Shown here piece after piece: positions 14,760 through 23,863 of a stretch of 42,516 nt of DNA. Origin of the DNA: Streptosporangium nondiastaticum. Its GTDB lineage: Bacteria > Actinomycetota > Actinomycetes > Streptomycetales > Streptomycetaceae. The translations under genes and the position numbers were made by a program. Position 1 is the first letter of the stretch; each line of letters starts with the position of its first letter. The stretch covers positions 1 through 42,516 of the forward strand of contig NZ_PXWG01000050.1 in NCBI RefSeq assembly GCF_003011965.1, in the 5' to 3' direction. The notes below the pieces were generated by a model. That model had not been told where the DNA came from. It searched no databases and saw only the letters and a program-made list of their open reading frames with translations.

Positions 14760-15758
14760 ATGCTTCCCCGTTCCCTGCGCCCCGGCGGCCGCCGTGCCGC
14801 CCGTGCGGCCGCTCTGGGCGCCGCGGTGCTCGCCCTGCTGGTGTGGTGGCTGGTGTCCGTGCACGGCGGCACGTCGCCGGCCGGGCGGATGACGTTCGCG
14901 ACCGGAGTGCCGACCGGCGTGTACGCGAAGTACGGGGACCTCCTCAAGGAGGACCTGGCGCGGGACATGCCCGCCCTGGACGTACGGCTGCGGCGCAGCC
15001 AGGGGTCGATCGACAACCTGCGGCAGCTCACGTCCGGGGAGGCGGACTTCACCCTGGCCACGGCCGACTCGGTCGCGACCTACCGCGACGAGGGGAAGCC
15101 GGGCGCCGGGAGCCTGCGCGCCTGCGCGCGGCTGTACGACGACTACATCCAGCTGGTGGTGGAGAAGGGCTCGCCCGTGCAGTCGGCCCGGGACCTGCGG
15201 GGCCTGCGGGTGGGCGTGGGGACGGACGACTCGGGGGTGCAGCTGATCACGCGGCGGCTGCTGAAGGCGGCGGGGCTGGACTTCGACAAGGACATCACTC
15301 CCGTCCGGGTCGGGATCGACAAGATGCCGGGGCTGCTGGAGCGGGGGAAGCTGGACGCGTTCTTCTGGTCCGGCGGCCTGCCCACGAACGCCGTCCAGTC
15401 GCTCGGCCTGCGGCTGTCGATCCGCCTCGTGCAGCTGGGCGACCTGATCGAGCCGCTGCACGCGCAGGGGCCGCAGACGCGCTACTACAGGGCGGCGGTG
15501 ATGCCCGTGGACGCGTACCCGGAGCTGCGCGCGTCCCAGGCGGTGAAGACGCTGGCGGTCGCGAACCTGCTCGTCACCATGGACGACGCGGACCCGGAGC
15601 TGGCGGAGAGCGTCACGCGGTCGGTGATGAACAGCAGGGACCGCATAGGGAAGGAGGTGCACGCCGCGCAGAAGGTCGACCTCCGTACGGCGATCTTCAC
15701 CGATCCGCTGCAGCTGCACGCGGGGGCGCGCCGCTACTACGTTTCGGTGAAGCCCTGA
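14760..15758 (+). CDS. TAXI-family (TRAP-associated) extracytoplasmic solute-binding protein, orphan
   Basis: A 332-residue periplasmic-binding-type protein. An N-terminal basic stretch and a hydrophobic segment (about residues 17-34) act as signal or membrane anchor. No lipobox cysteine is present, so it may stay anchored or be secreted. The core matches TAXI proteins: MTFATGVPTGVYAKYGDLLK, then IDNLRQLTSGEADFTLATAD, LRGLRVGVGTDDSGVQLITR and FFWSGGLPTNAVQSL. Such proteins deliver glutamate-like or other organic acids to TRAP permeases, but no TRAP membrane genes are present here. It is convergent with gluK, its partner in gene neighbourhood, so a role in presenting ligand to the sensor is possible. 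ATG 14760-14762 follows GGCAGG at a short spacing. Confidence 0.85.
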   Translation: MLPRSLRPGGRRAARAAALGAAVLALLVWWLVSVHGGTSPAGRMTFATGVPTGVYAKYGDLLKEDLARDMPALDVRLRRSQGSIDNLRQLTSGEADFTLATADSVATYRDEGKPGAGSLRACARLYDDYIQLVVEKGSPVQSARDLRGLRVGVGTDDSGVQLITRRLLKAAGLDFDKDITPVRVGIDKMPGLLERGKLDAFFWSGGLPTNAVQSLGLRLSIRLVQLGDLIEPLHAQGPQTRYYRAAVMPVDAYPELRASQAVKTLAVANLLVTMDDADPELAESVTRSVMNSRDRIGKEVHAAQKVDLRTAIFTDPLQLHAGARRYYVSVKP

Positions 15759-15793
15759 GAGCCGGAGTTTCAGTGAAGCCCTGAGGGCCGGAG
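15742..15793 (+). repeat. 26-bp tandem duplication spanning the TAXI gene stop codon
   Basis: Copy 1 (15742-15767, TTTCGGTGAAGCCCTGAGAG...) contains the last codons and stop of the TAXI gene. Copy 2 (15768-15793) repeats it with two base changes directly downstream. The second copy also carries a TGA. Confidence 0.88.
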
Positions 15794-15811
15794 CGGCGCA
15801 CGGGGGGCGGC

Positions 15812-17254
15812 CTACGGGTGCGCCTCCACCGCCTGCGCGCGCCCGGCCCCGGCGTCCCCGCCGTGGCGCGGCACCTTGATCACGGCGCGCAGGCCGCGGG
15901 GCTCGTTCGGCGCGTACGTGAGCGTGGCACCGCCAGCCGCGAGGAGGGCCCGGGAGATGGACAGCCCCAGGCCGGAGCCGGAGACGTTCTGGTGGCGGCT
16001 GCTGCGCCAGAAGCGGTCGCCGATGCGGGTGAGCTCCTCGTCCGTGAGGCCGGGGCCGCCGTCGGCGACGGTGATGCCCACACAGTCGCCCTCCACTTCG
16101 ACGCTGACGTGCACCGGGGAGCCCTCGGGCGTGAACTTGAGGGCGTTGTCCACCACGGCGTCCAGGGCGCTGGAGAGGGCGACCGGGTCGGCCCAGCCCG
16201 TCGCGGCCGTCGGTCCGCTGTAGGAGAGCTCGACCCGCTCGCGGTCGGCGACCGGCGACCAGGCTCCCACCCGGTCGATGACGATCTCCGCTATGTCGGC
16301 CAGCTGGAGGTCGGCCTCCGCGTGCTCGGCGAGCGCGAGGTCGAGGAGGTCGTCGAGCACGCGCGCGAGGCGCTTGCCCTCCGTCCGGACGGAGGAGACC
16401 TCCGCGTGCCCCGGGGGGAGGTCCAGCGCGAGCAGGTCGATGCGCAGCAGGAGCGCGGCGAGCGGGTTGCGCAGCTGGTGCGAGGCGTCGGCGACGAAGG
16501 CGCGCTGCTGCTCCAGGACGGACTCCACGTTGTCCGCCATCTCGTTGAAGGAGCGCGCCAGGCGGCGCAGTTCGGGCGGCCCGCTGTCGGCCGCGACGCG
16601 GGAGTTCAGCCGCCCCGTGGCGATGCCGTGCGTGGCGGCGTCGAGGGTTCGCACGGGGCGCATCACCCATCCCGTGAGGCGGAACGCGGCGGCGACGGCG
16701 ACGAGCATGGCGGCGGTCTCGCCCGCCCCGAGGAGCAGCCAGGAGTGGAGGATCCGGGAGCGCAGCTGCCCCGTGGGCGAGTCGGTGACGACGACGGCGA
16801 CGACGTCTCCGTCGCGGATGACCGGGGAGGCCACCGCGAGCCGGCTCTGCTGCAGGGGCCAGACCTGCCCCGGATCGTGGCTGCGGCGCCCCGCCAGGGC
16901 CTCCTGGAAGGCCCGCTGGCCCTCACCGTCGTCCGGCACCTTCCAGCGCCTGGGAGCGACCGCCATGACCTGTCCGTCGCGGTAGAAGATGCCGACCCGG
17001 ATGTCGTACAGCTCCTCGTAGCGCAGGAGCTCGGAGCGCAGGGTGTTGAGCCGTTCGTCGGTCCCCGCCTCCGAGTCGACGGGGCGGGTGGTGACGAACT
17101 GGGCGAGGGCGGCGAAGCGGGCCGTGTCGTCGATGCGGTCGACGACCACGCGCTGCTGCTCGGCCGCGGCGATGCTGCCGGCCAGCGGGAAGCCGAGGGC
17201 CAGCAGCACGCCCGCGAGCAGGACGATGAGGAGCGGGAGGAGTCGGGTGCGCAC
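15812..17254 (-). CDS. gluK: Sensor histidine kinase GluK (glutamate-responsive two-component system)
   Basis: A 480-residue membrane kinase: TM1 at about 5-30, an extracytoplasmic sensor of about 135 residues, TM2 at about 171-196, HAMP, then the H-box ADASHQLRNPLAALLL with phospho-acceptor His259. The ATPase domain has the N box (DNALKFTPEG), the G1 box (VADGGPGL) and the G2 box (GSGLGLSIS). GTG at 17252-17254 lies 15 bp after the gluR stop, so the two are co-transcribed. Position directly beside gluABCD matches the S. coelicolor GluR-GluK system, in which the extracellular domain of GluK senses glutamate and GluR controls glutamate uptake. The assignment rests on that synteny plus domain layout. 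Confidence 0.9.
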   Translation of the reverse strand: MRTRLLPLLIVLLAGVLLALGFPLAGSIAAAEQQRVVVDRIDDTARFAALAQFVTTRPVDSEAGTDERLNTLRSELLRYEELYDIRVGIFYRDGQVMAVAPRRWKVPDDGEGQRAFQEALAGRRSHDPGQVWPLQQSRLAVASPVIRDGDVVAVVVTDSPTGQLRSRILHSWLLLGAGETAAMLVAVAAAFRLTGWVMRPVRTLDAATHGIATGRLNSRVAADSGPPELRRLARSFNEMADNVESVLEQQRAFVADASHQLRNPLAALLLRIDLLALDLPPGHAEVSSVRTEGKRLARVLDDLLDLALAEHAEADLQLADIAEIVIDRVGAWSPVADRERVELSYSGPTAATGWADPVALSSALDAVVDNALKFTPEGSPVHVSVEVEGDCVGITVADGGPGLTDEELTRIGDRFWRSSRHQNVSGSGLGLSISRALLAAGGATLTYAPNEPRGLRAVIKVPRHGGDAGAGRAQAVEAHP

Positions 17255-17269
17255 GGGTCGGACCGGCCC

Positions 17270-17977
17270 TCACCCGGCCGGGACGACGATTTTGTAGCCG
17301 ACCCCGCGGACCGTCTCGATGAGGGCGGGCAGGCGCAGCTTGGACCGCAGGGAGGCGATGTGCACCTCCAAGGTGCGGCCCGTCCCCTCCCAGCTGGTCC
17401 GCCACACCTCGCTGATGATCTGTTCGCGGCGGAAGACGACGCCGGGCCGCTGGGCGAGCAGGGCCAGCAGGTCGAACTCCTTGCGGGTGAGGGGGACGGC
17501 CTCCCCCGCCACGGACACCTCGCGGTTGGGGAGTTCGATGACGAGGCTGCCCAGCCGCAGCGAGCGCGGGCCGGACGCCTCCTGCGCCTCCTCCGGGCCG
17601 CCTCCCGCGGGGGGCTTGCGGCGGGCGACCGCGTGGATGCGGGCGAGGAGCTCGCCGGTGTCGTACGGCTTGACCACGTAGTCGTCGGCGCCGAGGTTGA
17701 GGCCGTGGATCTTGGAGCGGGTGTCGGCGCGGGCGGTGACCATGATGACGGGCGTCCCGGTGCGCTTGCGGATCCTGCCGCAGACCTCGAAGCCGTCCTG
17801 GTCGGGCAGGCCGAGGTCGAGCAGGACGACGGCGAACGGCGCGCCGGCGTCCGGCAGCAGGGCCCGCAGCGCCTCCTCGCCGCTCCGGGCGTGCGTGACG
17901 TCGAAGCCGTGCCGGGACAGCACCGCGGCCAGGGCCGCGGCGACGTGGTCGTCGTCCTCCACGAGCAGCAGCCTCAT
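17270..17977 (-). CDS. gluR: Response regulator GluR (OmpR/PhoB family)
   Basis: A 235-residue OmpR-type regulator. The receiver domain has the acidic pocket VEDDD (residues 6-10), phospho-acceptor Asp54 (LLDLGLPD), the conserved Thr in VIMVTA and Lys in VVKPYD. The C-terminal winged helix contains LTRKEFDLLALLAQRPGVVF and GRTLEVHIASLRSKL and ends GVGYKIV. ATG at 17975-17977 with GGAGGGGG upstream is preferred over a longer reading, because MRLLLVEDD is the canonical receiver start. It is divergent from gluA, and an 11-bp-spaced direct repeat in front of gluA (18161-18176) is a candidate target. By synteny with S. coelicolor it should control the gluABCD importer in response to glutamate. Confidence 0.92.
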   Translation of the reverse strand: MRLLLVEDDDHVAAALAAVLSRHGFDVTHARSGEEALRALLPDAGAPFAVVLLDLGLPDQDGFEVCGRIRKRTGTPVIMVTARADTRSKIHGLNLGADDYVVKPYDTGELLARIHAVARRKPPAGGGPEEAQEASGPRSLRLGSLVIELPNREVSVAGEAVPLTRKEFDLLALLAQRPGVVFRREQIISEVWRTSWEGTGRTLEVHIASLRSKLRLPALIETVRGVGYKIVVPAG

Positions 17978-18017
17978 CCGGGCCCCCTCCCTGTGACCGC
18001 AGCGTGGGCACCCCCGC

Positions 18018-18047
18018 ATCCACGCTGATGGACGCCCGGTCCGTCAA
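18018..18047 (-). promoter_or_regulatory. Candidate gluRK promoter
   Basis: On the minus strand, TTGACG (18042-18047) and GTGGAT (18018-18023) are separated by 18 bp, about 40 bp upstream of the gluR start codon. The -35 is a good match to vegetative promoters. The -10 is weaker. Confidence 0.4.
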
Positions 18048-18160
18048 GGGGGTTCCGGAAGCGAAGGGGCTTCCGTTATCCACCCGGTACGCCCGCGCGA
18101 CCGGCGTGCGCGCCGCGCGCCCCCTTCACGCGGAGTGTCCCTTTGCGGCCGGATCGTTAT

Positions 18161-18212
18161 GCTCAATTTCAGCTCAGATGTAATGACGCTTGTCGTACCC
18201 GCTCATTAGGGT
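18161..18212 (+). promoter_or_regulatory. Candidate GluR box and gluA promoter
   Basis: GCTCA occurs at 18161-18165 and 18172-18176, exactly 11 bp apart, the pattern of OmpR/PhoB-type tandem sites. A likely promoter follows: TGACGC (18184-18189), a 17-bp spacer and TAGGGT (18207-18212). The repeat would then centre near -50, suited to activation. A further GCTCA at 18201 overlaps the -10 region. Confidence 0.42.
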
Positions 18213-18247
18213 CCTCCCAATCGAGGAGGATGGAGCGAGGAACGCCG

Positions 18248-19012
<765 letters not shown>

Positions 19013-19024
<12 letters not shown>

Positions 19025-19133
19025 TCCGCACAGCCGGTCCGCATCCCTGATCTGCACCACTGAGCCTGGTCCGCACCGCCGATCCGCATCCCTGATCTGC
19101 ATCCCTGATCTGCATCATCCCTGGATGTGCATA
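19013..19133 (+). repeat. Tandem array of about 13-bp units between gluA and gluB
   Basis: The unit GATCYGCATCCCT and variants recur about eight times from the end of gluA to 19133. CTGCACCACTGA, which includes the gluA stop codon, occurs identically at 19013-19024 and 19052-19063. The best-preserved copies run from 19081 to 19122. It occupies over half of the 208-bp gluA-gluB gap. Confidence 0.85.
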
Positions 19134-19232
19134 ACCGGGCCGCTCTCGTCCTCGCCGCCGCTCACCCCCGTCACGGCCGCCCTGACCGCCCTGACCGCTC
19201 CGCAACTCCTGCCGACGCAAAGGATGTTCACC

Positions 19233-20156
19233 ATGAAGCTCCGCAAGACCGTCGCAGCTGCCGCCGTGGCGCTGGCGCTCACCACGGCCGCCACCGCCTG
19301 CGGGAAGTCGGGCAGCCCCGACGACGACAAGGCCGACAAGCCCGGCGACGGCAAGTCCGCGCCGGCCGTGCCGACCTACAAGGTGAACACCGCGGCCGAC
19401 GTCAAGGACTCGCCCGTCTTCGACCGGATCAAGGGCAAGACGATCACCATCGGCACCAAGGCCGACCAGCCGGGCATGGGCTACGAGAACCCCACCTCCA
19501 AGAAGCGCTCCGGCTTCGACGTGGAGATCGCCCGGATGATCGCGGCCGACCTCGGCTTCGACGAGGCCCACATCAAGTTCAAGACGGTGCCGTCCGAGGC
19601 CCGCGAGACGCAGATCGCCGGCGGCGGCGTCGACCTCTACGTCGGCACGTACACGATCAACGACGAGCGCAAGAAGCAGATCGACTTCGCCGGCCCGTAC
19701 TACGTCGCGGGCCAGGACCTCCTGGTGAAGGCCGACAGCAGCATCAAGGGCCCGGACGACCTCAAGGGCAAGAAGGTCTGCTCGGCCACCGGCTCCACGC
19801 CGCTCAAGCGCATCAAGGAGCCCAAGTACGGGGTGGCCGAGGCCAAGGCCCAGCAGGGCTACCAGCTGTGCGTGCAGGAGCTCGTGTCCGGCACGGTCGA
19901 CGCCGTGACGACCGACGACACGATCCTCAAGGGCTACGCCGCGGAGAACAAGGGCGCCCTGAAGGTCGTCGGCAAGCCGTTCTCCCAGGAGCCGTACGGC
20001 GTCGGCCTGAAGAAGGACGACAAGGCGCTGCGGGAGGCCGTCAACAACGCCATCGAGGCGCACGAGAAGAGCGGCGACTGGAAGAAGGCGTACGACGCCA
20101 CCATCGGCCTCGCCGGCAACCCCGCGCCGAACCCGCCCGCCGTCGACCGCTACTGA
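19233..20156 (+). CDS. gluB: Glutamate-binding lipoprotein GluB
   Basis: A 307-residue family 3 solute-binding protein. MKLRKT and a hydrophobic stretch precede the lipobox ATAC (Cys23), so it is an extracytoplasmic lipoprotein. A charged linker follows (DDDKADKPGDGK). The ligand fold begins IKGKTITIGTKADQPG and contains SGFDVEIARMIAADLGF, ETQIAGGGVDLYVGTYTIN and KKVCSATGSTPL, with Arg and Asp residues suited to an amino-acid ligand. ATG 19233 has AAAGG nine bases upstream. An in-frame ATG at 19224 is less suitable. It is separated from gluA by a repeat array and followed by a hairpin (20167-20185), a layout that would allow binding protein to be made in excess over permease. Confidence 0.94.
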   Translation: MKLRKTVAAAAVALALTTAATACGKSGSPDDDKADKPGDGKSAPAVPTYKVNTAADVKDSPVFDRIKGKTITIGTKADQPGMGYENPTSKKRSGFDVEIARMIAADLGFDEAHIKFKTVPSEARETQIAGGGVDLYVGTYTINDERKKQIDFAGPYYVAGQDLLVKADSSIKGPDDLKGKKVCSATGSTPLKRIKEPKYGVAEAKAQQGYQLCVQELVSGTVDAVTTDDTILKGYAAENKGALKVVGKPFSQEPYGVGLKKDDKALREAVNNAIEAHEKSGDWKKAYDATIGLAGNPAPNPPAVDRY

Positions 20157-20166
20157 CCTCGCCTTC

Positions 20167-20185
20167 GCGGGCGCTCGGCGCCCGC
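20167..20185 (+). terminator. Perfect hairpin between gluB and gluC (attenuator or mRNA stabiliser)
   Basis: GCGGGCGC (20167-20174) and GCGCCCGC (20178-20185) form an 8-bp stem with a 3-nt loop, 11 bp after the gluB stop and 75 bp before gluC. There is no T tract. In an operon this position usually lowers permease expression relative to the binding protein. Confidence 0.6.
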
Positions 20186-20259
20186 CCCATGCACCGCCTC
20201 GTGCACCGCCTCATGCCCCGTCCGCCGCCGATCCGTAACGACCCGCCGGGAGAGCCGCC

Positions 20260-20910
20260 TTGAACGTTCTGTCGGACCACTTCGCGGAGTTCCGCGAAGG
20301 TTTCCTGGGCACCGTCGAGCTCACCGGGCTCAGCGGTCTGCTCGCCCTGGTGCTGGGCATACTGATGGCGGCGTTCCGGGTCTCCCCGGTGCCCGCCCTG
20401 CGAATATTCGGCACCGCCTGGGTGACCCTGCTGCGCAACACCCCCCTCGTGCTGCTGTTCCTCGCCGTCACCCTGGGGCTGCCCGCCCTCGGCCTCAAGG
20501 GCTGGGACTCCTTCTGGCTCGCCGTGCTGACGCTCGGGTGCTACACCTCGGCGTTCATCTGCGAGGCCGTCCGGTCCGGCATCAACTCCGTGCCGGTGGG
20601 CCAGGCCGAGGCGGCCCGCTCGATCGGGATGACCTTCAGCCAGACCCTGGGGCAGGTCGTCCTGCCCCAGGCCACCCGCATCGCCGTGCCGCCGATCGGC
20701 AGCCTGATGATCGCCCTCGCCAAGAACACGGCGATCGCCTCGGGCTTCAACGTGACCCAGCTCGGCTCGGTGCAGAAGTCCCTCAACGCCGACACCGGCT
20801 ACAACATCTACGTGATCTTCCTCTGGATCGCGGTCTGCTACATCATCATCACTCTCGCGATCAGCGGTCTGTTCCGGCTGCTGGAGAACCGGCTGGCGGT
20901 GGCCCGATGA
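20260..20910 (+). CDS. gluC: Glutamate ABC transporter permease GluC
   Basis: A 216-residue inner-membrane permease of the His/Glu/Gln/Arg/opine family, with about five hydrophobic spans. The EAA-loop that contacts the ATPase is EAARSIGMTFSQTLGQVVLP (about residues 116-135), ending in a typical PPIGS. The start is a TTG at 20260-20262 with GGGAG upstream, giving MNVLSDHFAEFREGFLGT. TLLRNTPLVLLFLAV is characteristic of the family. The stop overlaps the gluD start (ATGA), as expected for heterodimeric permease subunits. Confidence 0.93.
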   Translation: MNVLSDHFAEFREGFLGTVELTGLSGLLALVLGILMAAFRVSPVPALRIFGTAWVTLLRNTPLVLLFLAVTLGLPALGLKGWDSFWLAVLTLGCYTSAFICEAVRSGINSVPVGQAEAARSIGMTFSQTLGQVVLPQATRIAVPPIGSLMIALAKNTAIASGFNVTQLGSVQKSLNADTGYNIYVIFLWIAVCYIIITLAISGLFRLLENRLAVAR

Positions 20911-21815
20911 GCGCGAACGTCCTCTACGACGCCCCCGGCCCCCGCGCGCGGGCCCGCAACCGCCTCTACGGGGCGCTGTCCACCGTCGCGATCCTCGGCC
21001 TGGTGGCCTTCGTCGTCTACAGGCTGGACGACACCGGGCAGTTCCAGCCCGGGCTGTGGGACGACTACGAGTACACCGACACGCACCGGCGGATCGTCGA
21101 CGGGCTGCTCACGACCCTGAAGACGTTCGCGATCGCGGCGGTCCTCTCGGTCGCGCTCGGCGCGGTGCTCGCGTCCGCCCGGCTGTCCGACCACCGGCCG
21201 GTGCGCTGGGTGGCCACCGTGGTGGTCGAGTTCTTCCGCGCCATGCCGCTGGTGATCATGATCTTCCTGTTGTTCGCAGGGGTGTTCACCTCCGACCCGA
21301 TGTGGGCGCTGGTCCTGGGCCTCACGCTCTACAACGGCTCCGTGCAGGCGGAGATCTTCCGCTCCGGCATCAACGCGGTGCCCCGCGGGCAGAGCGAGGC
21401 GGCCTACGCGCTCGGGCTGCGCAAGACGCAGGTGATGTCGAGCGTCCTGATCCCGCAGGCCGTGCGGACGATGCTGCCGTCGATCATCAGCCAGCTCGTG
21501 GTGACCCTCAAGGACACCTCGCTCGGATTCATCATCCTCTACGAGGAACTGCTGTTCGTCGGCAAGGCCTTCGCCGAGCAGACCAAGCCGGTGAACGGCG
21601 TCTACGCGTTCATCCCGATGGTGATCGTCTTCGGTTCGATCTACATCGTGCTCTGCCTCGCGCTGTCTTCGGTGGCCACCTGGGTCGAACGGCGCACGCA
21701 GCGCTCGCGCAAGGGCGCCCCGCCCGCGATGGCGATGGTCGGCGCCGCCGTCACGACCGACGCCGCGGCCGGCGTGGACGGCGCCTCCGGCGCGGACGGA
21801 TCCCACACCGGCTGA
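20907..21815 (+). CDS. gluD: Glutamate ABC transporter permease GluD
   Basis: A 302-residue permease, longer than GluC because of an N-terminal extension of about 60 residues and a polar C-terminal tail. The EAA-loop is SEAAYALGLRKTQVMSSVLI (about residues 162-181), followed by PQAVRTMLPSIISQLVVTLK. VEFFRAMPLVIMIFLLF is the family TM segment. ATG 20907 overlaps the gluC stop. It would form the translocation path with GluC. The weak hairpin at 21859-21880 is the only candidate terminator for the operon. Confidence 0.93.
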   Translation: MSANVLYDAPGPRARARNRLYGALSTVAILGLVAFVVYRLDDTGQFQPGLWDDYEYTDTHRRIVDGLLTTLKTFAIAAVLSVALGAVLASARLSDHRPVRWVATVVVEFFRAMPLVIMIFLLFAGVFTSDPMWALVLGLTLYNGSVQAEIFRSGINAVPRGQSEAAYALGLRKTQVMSSVLIPQAVRTMLPSIISQLVVTLKDTSLGFIILYEELLFVGKAFAEQTKPVNGVYAFIPMVIVFGSIYIVLCLALSSVATWVERRTQRSRKGAPPAMAMVGAAVTTDAAAGVDGASGADGSHTG

Positions 21816-21858
21816 GCAACCCCGCAGGTGACGCCCCGTCGGCCGGCCCGGGCGGCGG

Positions 21859-21880
21859 GGCGCGCTCCGTGCGGCGCGCC
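21859..21880 (+). terminator. Weak hairpin downstream of gluD
   Basis: GGCGCGC (21859-21865) pairs with GCGCGCC (21874-21880) across an 8-nt loop, 43 bp after the gluD stop. It is of the type used by Streptomyces, but the stem is short. Confidence 0.3.
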
Positions 21881-22049
21881 GCGGCGAGCGCCCTGATCAC
21901 TTGACGCACGCACCCGCAGTGGGTTGCATACGTTCTGTGATCGAGCACCGCGTTCCCCCCGTCGGACCCCATACATCCCGTACGCCCCGTACGTACCGTG
22001 GAGCCCCGGGCAGGGATCTCGGTCGCAGCGGATGCCCGGGAGTCGTGCC

Positions 22050-23831
22050 GTGGACCCGGTGATCGTCGTCGGGGCCGGTCCGGTCGGCCTCGTGCTCGCC
22101 CTGTGCCTGGCCCGCCACGAGGTGCGCGTCGTCGTCCTCGACGAGACCCCGGGCGAGGGACCCGCGCCCGACGAGGAGCGGCCGGCCCGCACGGCCGTGC
22201 TCGGCCCGGACACCGCCGCCCTGCTGGAGCGGCTGGGGTGCGCCACGGAGGAGGGCGCCCGGTGGACGGGCTGGCGCACCATGCGGCGCCGCGCGGTGGT
22301 CACCCGCCTGTCGTTCGAGACGCCCGGGGCGGCCCCGGAGGGCGACGGGACCGACGGCGCGAAGGCGGCCGGGGGCTCGCCGCTGCACATCCCGCAGCAC
22401 GCCCTGACGCGGGAGTTGCGGGCCGCGCTCGCCGCCGAGGACAAGGTGCGCGTCGTCCCCGCAGCGCGCCTGGAGACGCTCCGGCAGGACGCCTACGGCG
22501 TCACCGCGCAGCTCCGCGGCGACCTCCGCGGCGGCAACGGCCCGACCTGGCGGGGAAGTTACCTCGTCGGCTGCGACGGCGCCCGGTCGACCGTGCGCAA
22601 GCTGCTCGGCGCGCGCTTCCCGGGGCGGACGGCCGTCGAGCGGTACGCGGTCGCCGCGCTCCGGGCCGAGCTGCCGTGGCCCGGCGAGGCCGTGCTGCAC
22701 CGGTCGCCCGCACGGGGCGGCGAAGTGACGGCCCGTCCCCTGCCGGACGGCGTCTGGCGGCTCGACTGGCCCCTGCCGCCCGGCGGCGAGCTCGTCACCC
22801 CCGAGGCGCTCCTCGCCCGCGTGCGCGACTCGCTGGCCGGCTGGTGCGGCGACGTGCCGGAGTACGAGCTCCTGGACACCGGCGTGCACACCGTCCACCA
22901 CCGCCTCACGCGCCGGATGCGCACCGGCCGCGCCTTCCTCGCCGGGGACGCCGCCCACCTGCTGGGCGCGCTCGGCACGCAGGGACTCGACGAGGGGCTG
23001 CGCGACGCCGAGAACCTGTCCTGGAAGCTGGCCCTCGCCTGGCACCACGGCGCCTCCGAGACGCTGCTGGACAGCTACCAGGCCGAGCGGCGCGAGGCGG
23101 TCGGTGCGCGGCTGCGGGCCGCCGACCGGGCGCTGCCGGCGGTACGGAGCGCAGGGGGGTGGAACAACGTGCGCCGCGCGCTGCTGCCGGGCGCCCTGCG
23201 CGGGCACGACGAACTGCTCACCGACGGCCACGTCGGGCGCGGGCAGTTGGGCGCGCCCCCCTCGTACCTCCGTACGCCCCTGTCGCCCGCGGCTCCGCCG
23301 GCCGGGTCCGTCGCGGTGGCCACGCCTGCGGGGGCCCTGGCGGAGAACGTGCGGGTGACCGCTCCGGACGGCTCGCGCGTGCCGCTGCGGGAGCGGCTGG
23401 GCGGCGACCTCCTGGTGGTCCTGACCGCGCCCGGCAGCGGCGTGTGGGAGCGGCGGCACTGGGCGGACGCGGGCCTCATGCCGCAGCTGGAGGCCGCCGT
23501 CAGCGCCCTCCCCATGCGCGCCGAACTGCTCGTCACCGACGAGTACCCGGGCGCCCCCGCCCACACGGTGCTGGTGGTGCGCCCGGACGGCCACCTGGTG
23601 GCGGCGCTGGGGGGGGTGCGGCCCGCGGAGCTGTACGCGTGCGCGGACGCCGTGCGGGGCGGGGCCGCGGGCGAGGGGGCCGATGGCGAGGGCCGGGCCG
23701 GCAGCGGTGCCGTCCGGACCGGCGGCGGCTCCGAGGCCGCGTCGCCGGGAGCGGCGGCGGGGAGCAGCGAGGGGCCGGGGGGCGCGCAGGCGCCGGAGGA
23801 AGCCCCCAGCGAAGCCACGGCCAACCGTTGA
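22050..23831 (+). CDS. FAD-dependent aromatic-type monooxygenase (PHBH/RdmE fold)
   Basis: A 593-residue group A flavoprotein monooxygenase. The N-terminal FAD motif PVIVVGAGPVGLVLALCLA (GxGxxG) is followed by the DG motif YLVGCDGARSTVRKLLG and the second FAD motif GRAFLAGDAAHLLGALGTQG, then LDEGLRDAENLSWKLALAW. The C-terminal about 160 residues form a thioredoxin-like domain, as in phenol- or polyketide-hydroxylating members, and end in a low-complexity Gly/Ala/Ser tail. The GTG at 22050 with GGGAG upstream is preferred; ATG 22032 would add six residues. Substrates are probably phenolic or quinone compounds, but none can be named. The gene is single and lies between gluD and the cysteine dioxygenase leader. 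Confidence 0.87.
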   Translation: MDPVIVVGAGPVGLVLALCLARHEVRVVVLDETPGEGPAPDEERPARTAVLGPDTAALLERLGCATEEGARWTGWRTMRRRAVVTRLSFETPGAAPEGDGTDGAKAAGGSPLHIPQHALTRELRAALAAEDKVRVVPAARLETLRQDAYGVTAQLRGDLRGGNGPTWRGSYLVGCDGARSTVRKLLGARFPGRTAVERYAVAALRAELPWPGEAVLHRSPARGGEVTARPLPDGVWRLDWPLPPGGELVTPEALLARVRDSLAGWCGDVPEYELLDTGVHTVHHRLTRRMRTGRAFLAGDAAHLLGALGTQGLDEGLRDAENLSWKLALAWHHGASETLLDSYQAERREAVGARLRAADRALPAVRSAGGWNNVRRALLPGALRGHDELLTDGHVGRGQLGAPPSYLRTPLSPAAPPAGSVAVATPAGALAENVRVTAPDGSRVPLRERLGGDLLVVLTAPGSGVWERRHWADAGLMPQLEAAVSALPMRAELLVTDEYPGAPAHTVLVVRPDGHLVAALGGVRPAELYACADAVRGGAAGEGADGEGRAGSGAVRTGGGSEAASPGAAAGSSEGPGGAQAPEEAPSEATANR

Positions 23832-23856
23832 CCCGCACCGACCGCCATGATTGACT
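23828..23856 (+). promoter_or_regulatory. Candidate promoter of the leader peptide-cysteine dioxygenase unit
   Basis: TTGACC (23828-23833, overlapping the monooxygenase stop codon) and TTGACT (23851-23856) are separated by 17 bp. Transcription would then begin near the GTG at 23864, giving a leaderless mRNA for the leader peptide. The -10 lacks the usual A at position 2. Confidence 0.38.
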
Positions 23857-23863
23857 ACTGAAC

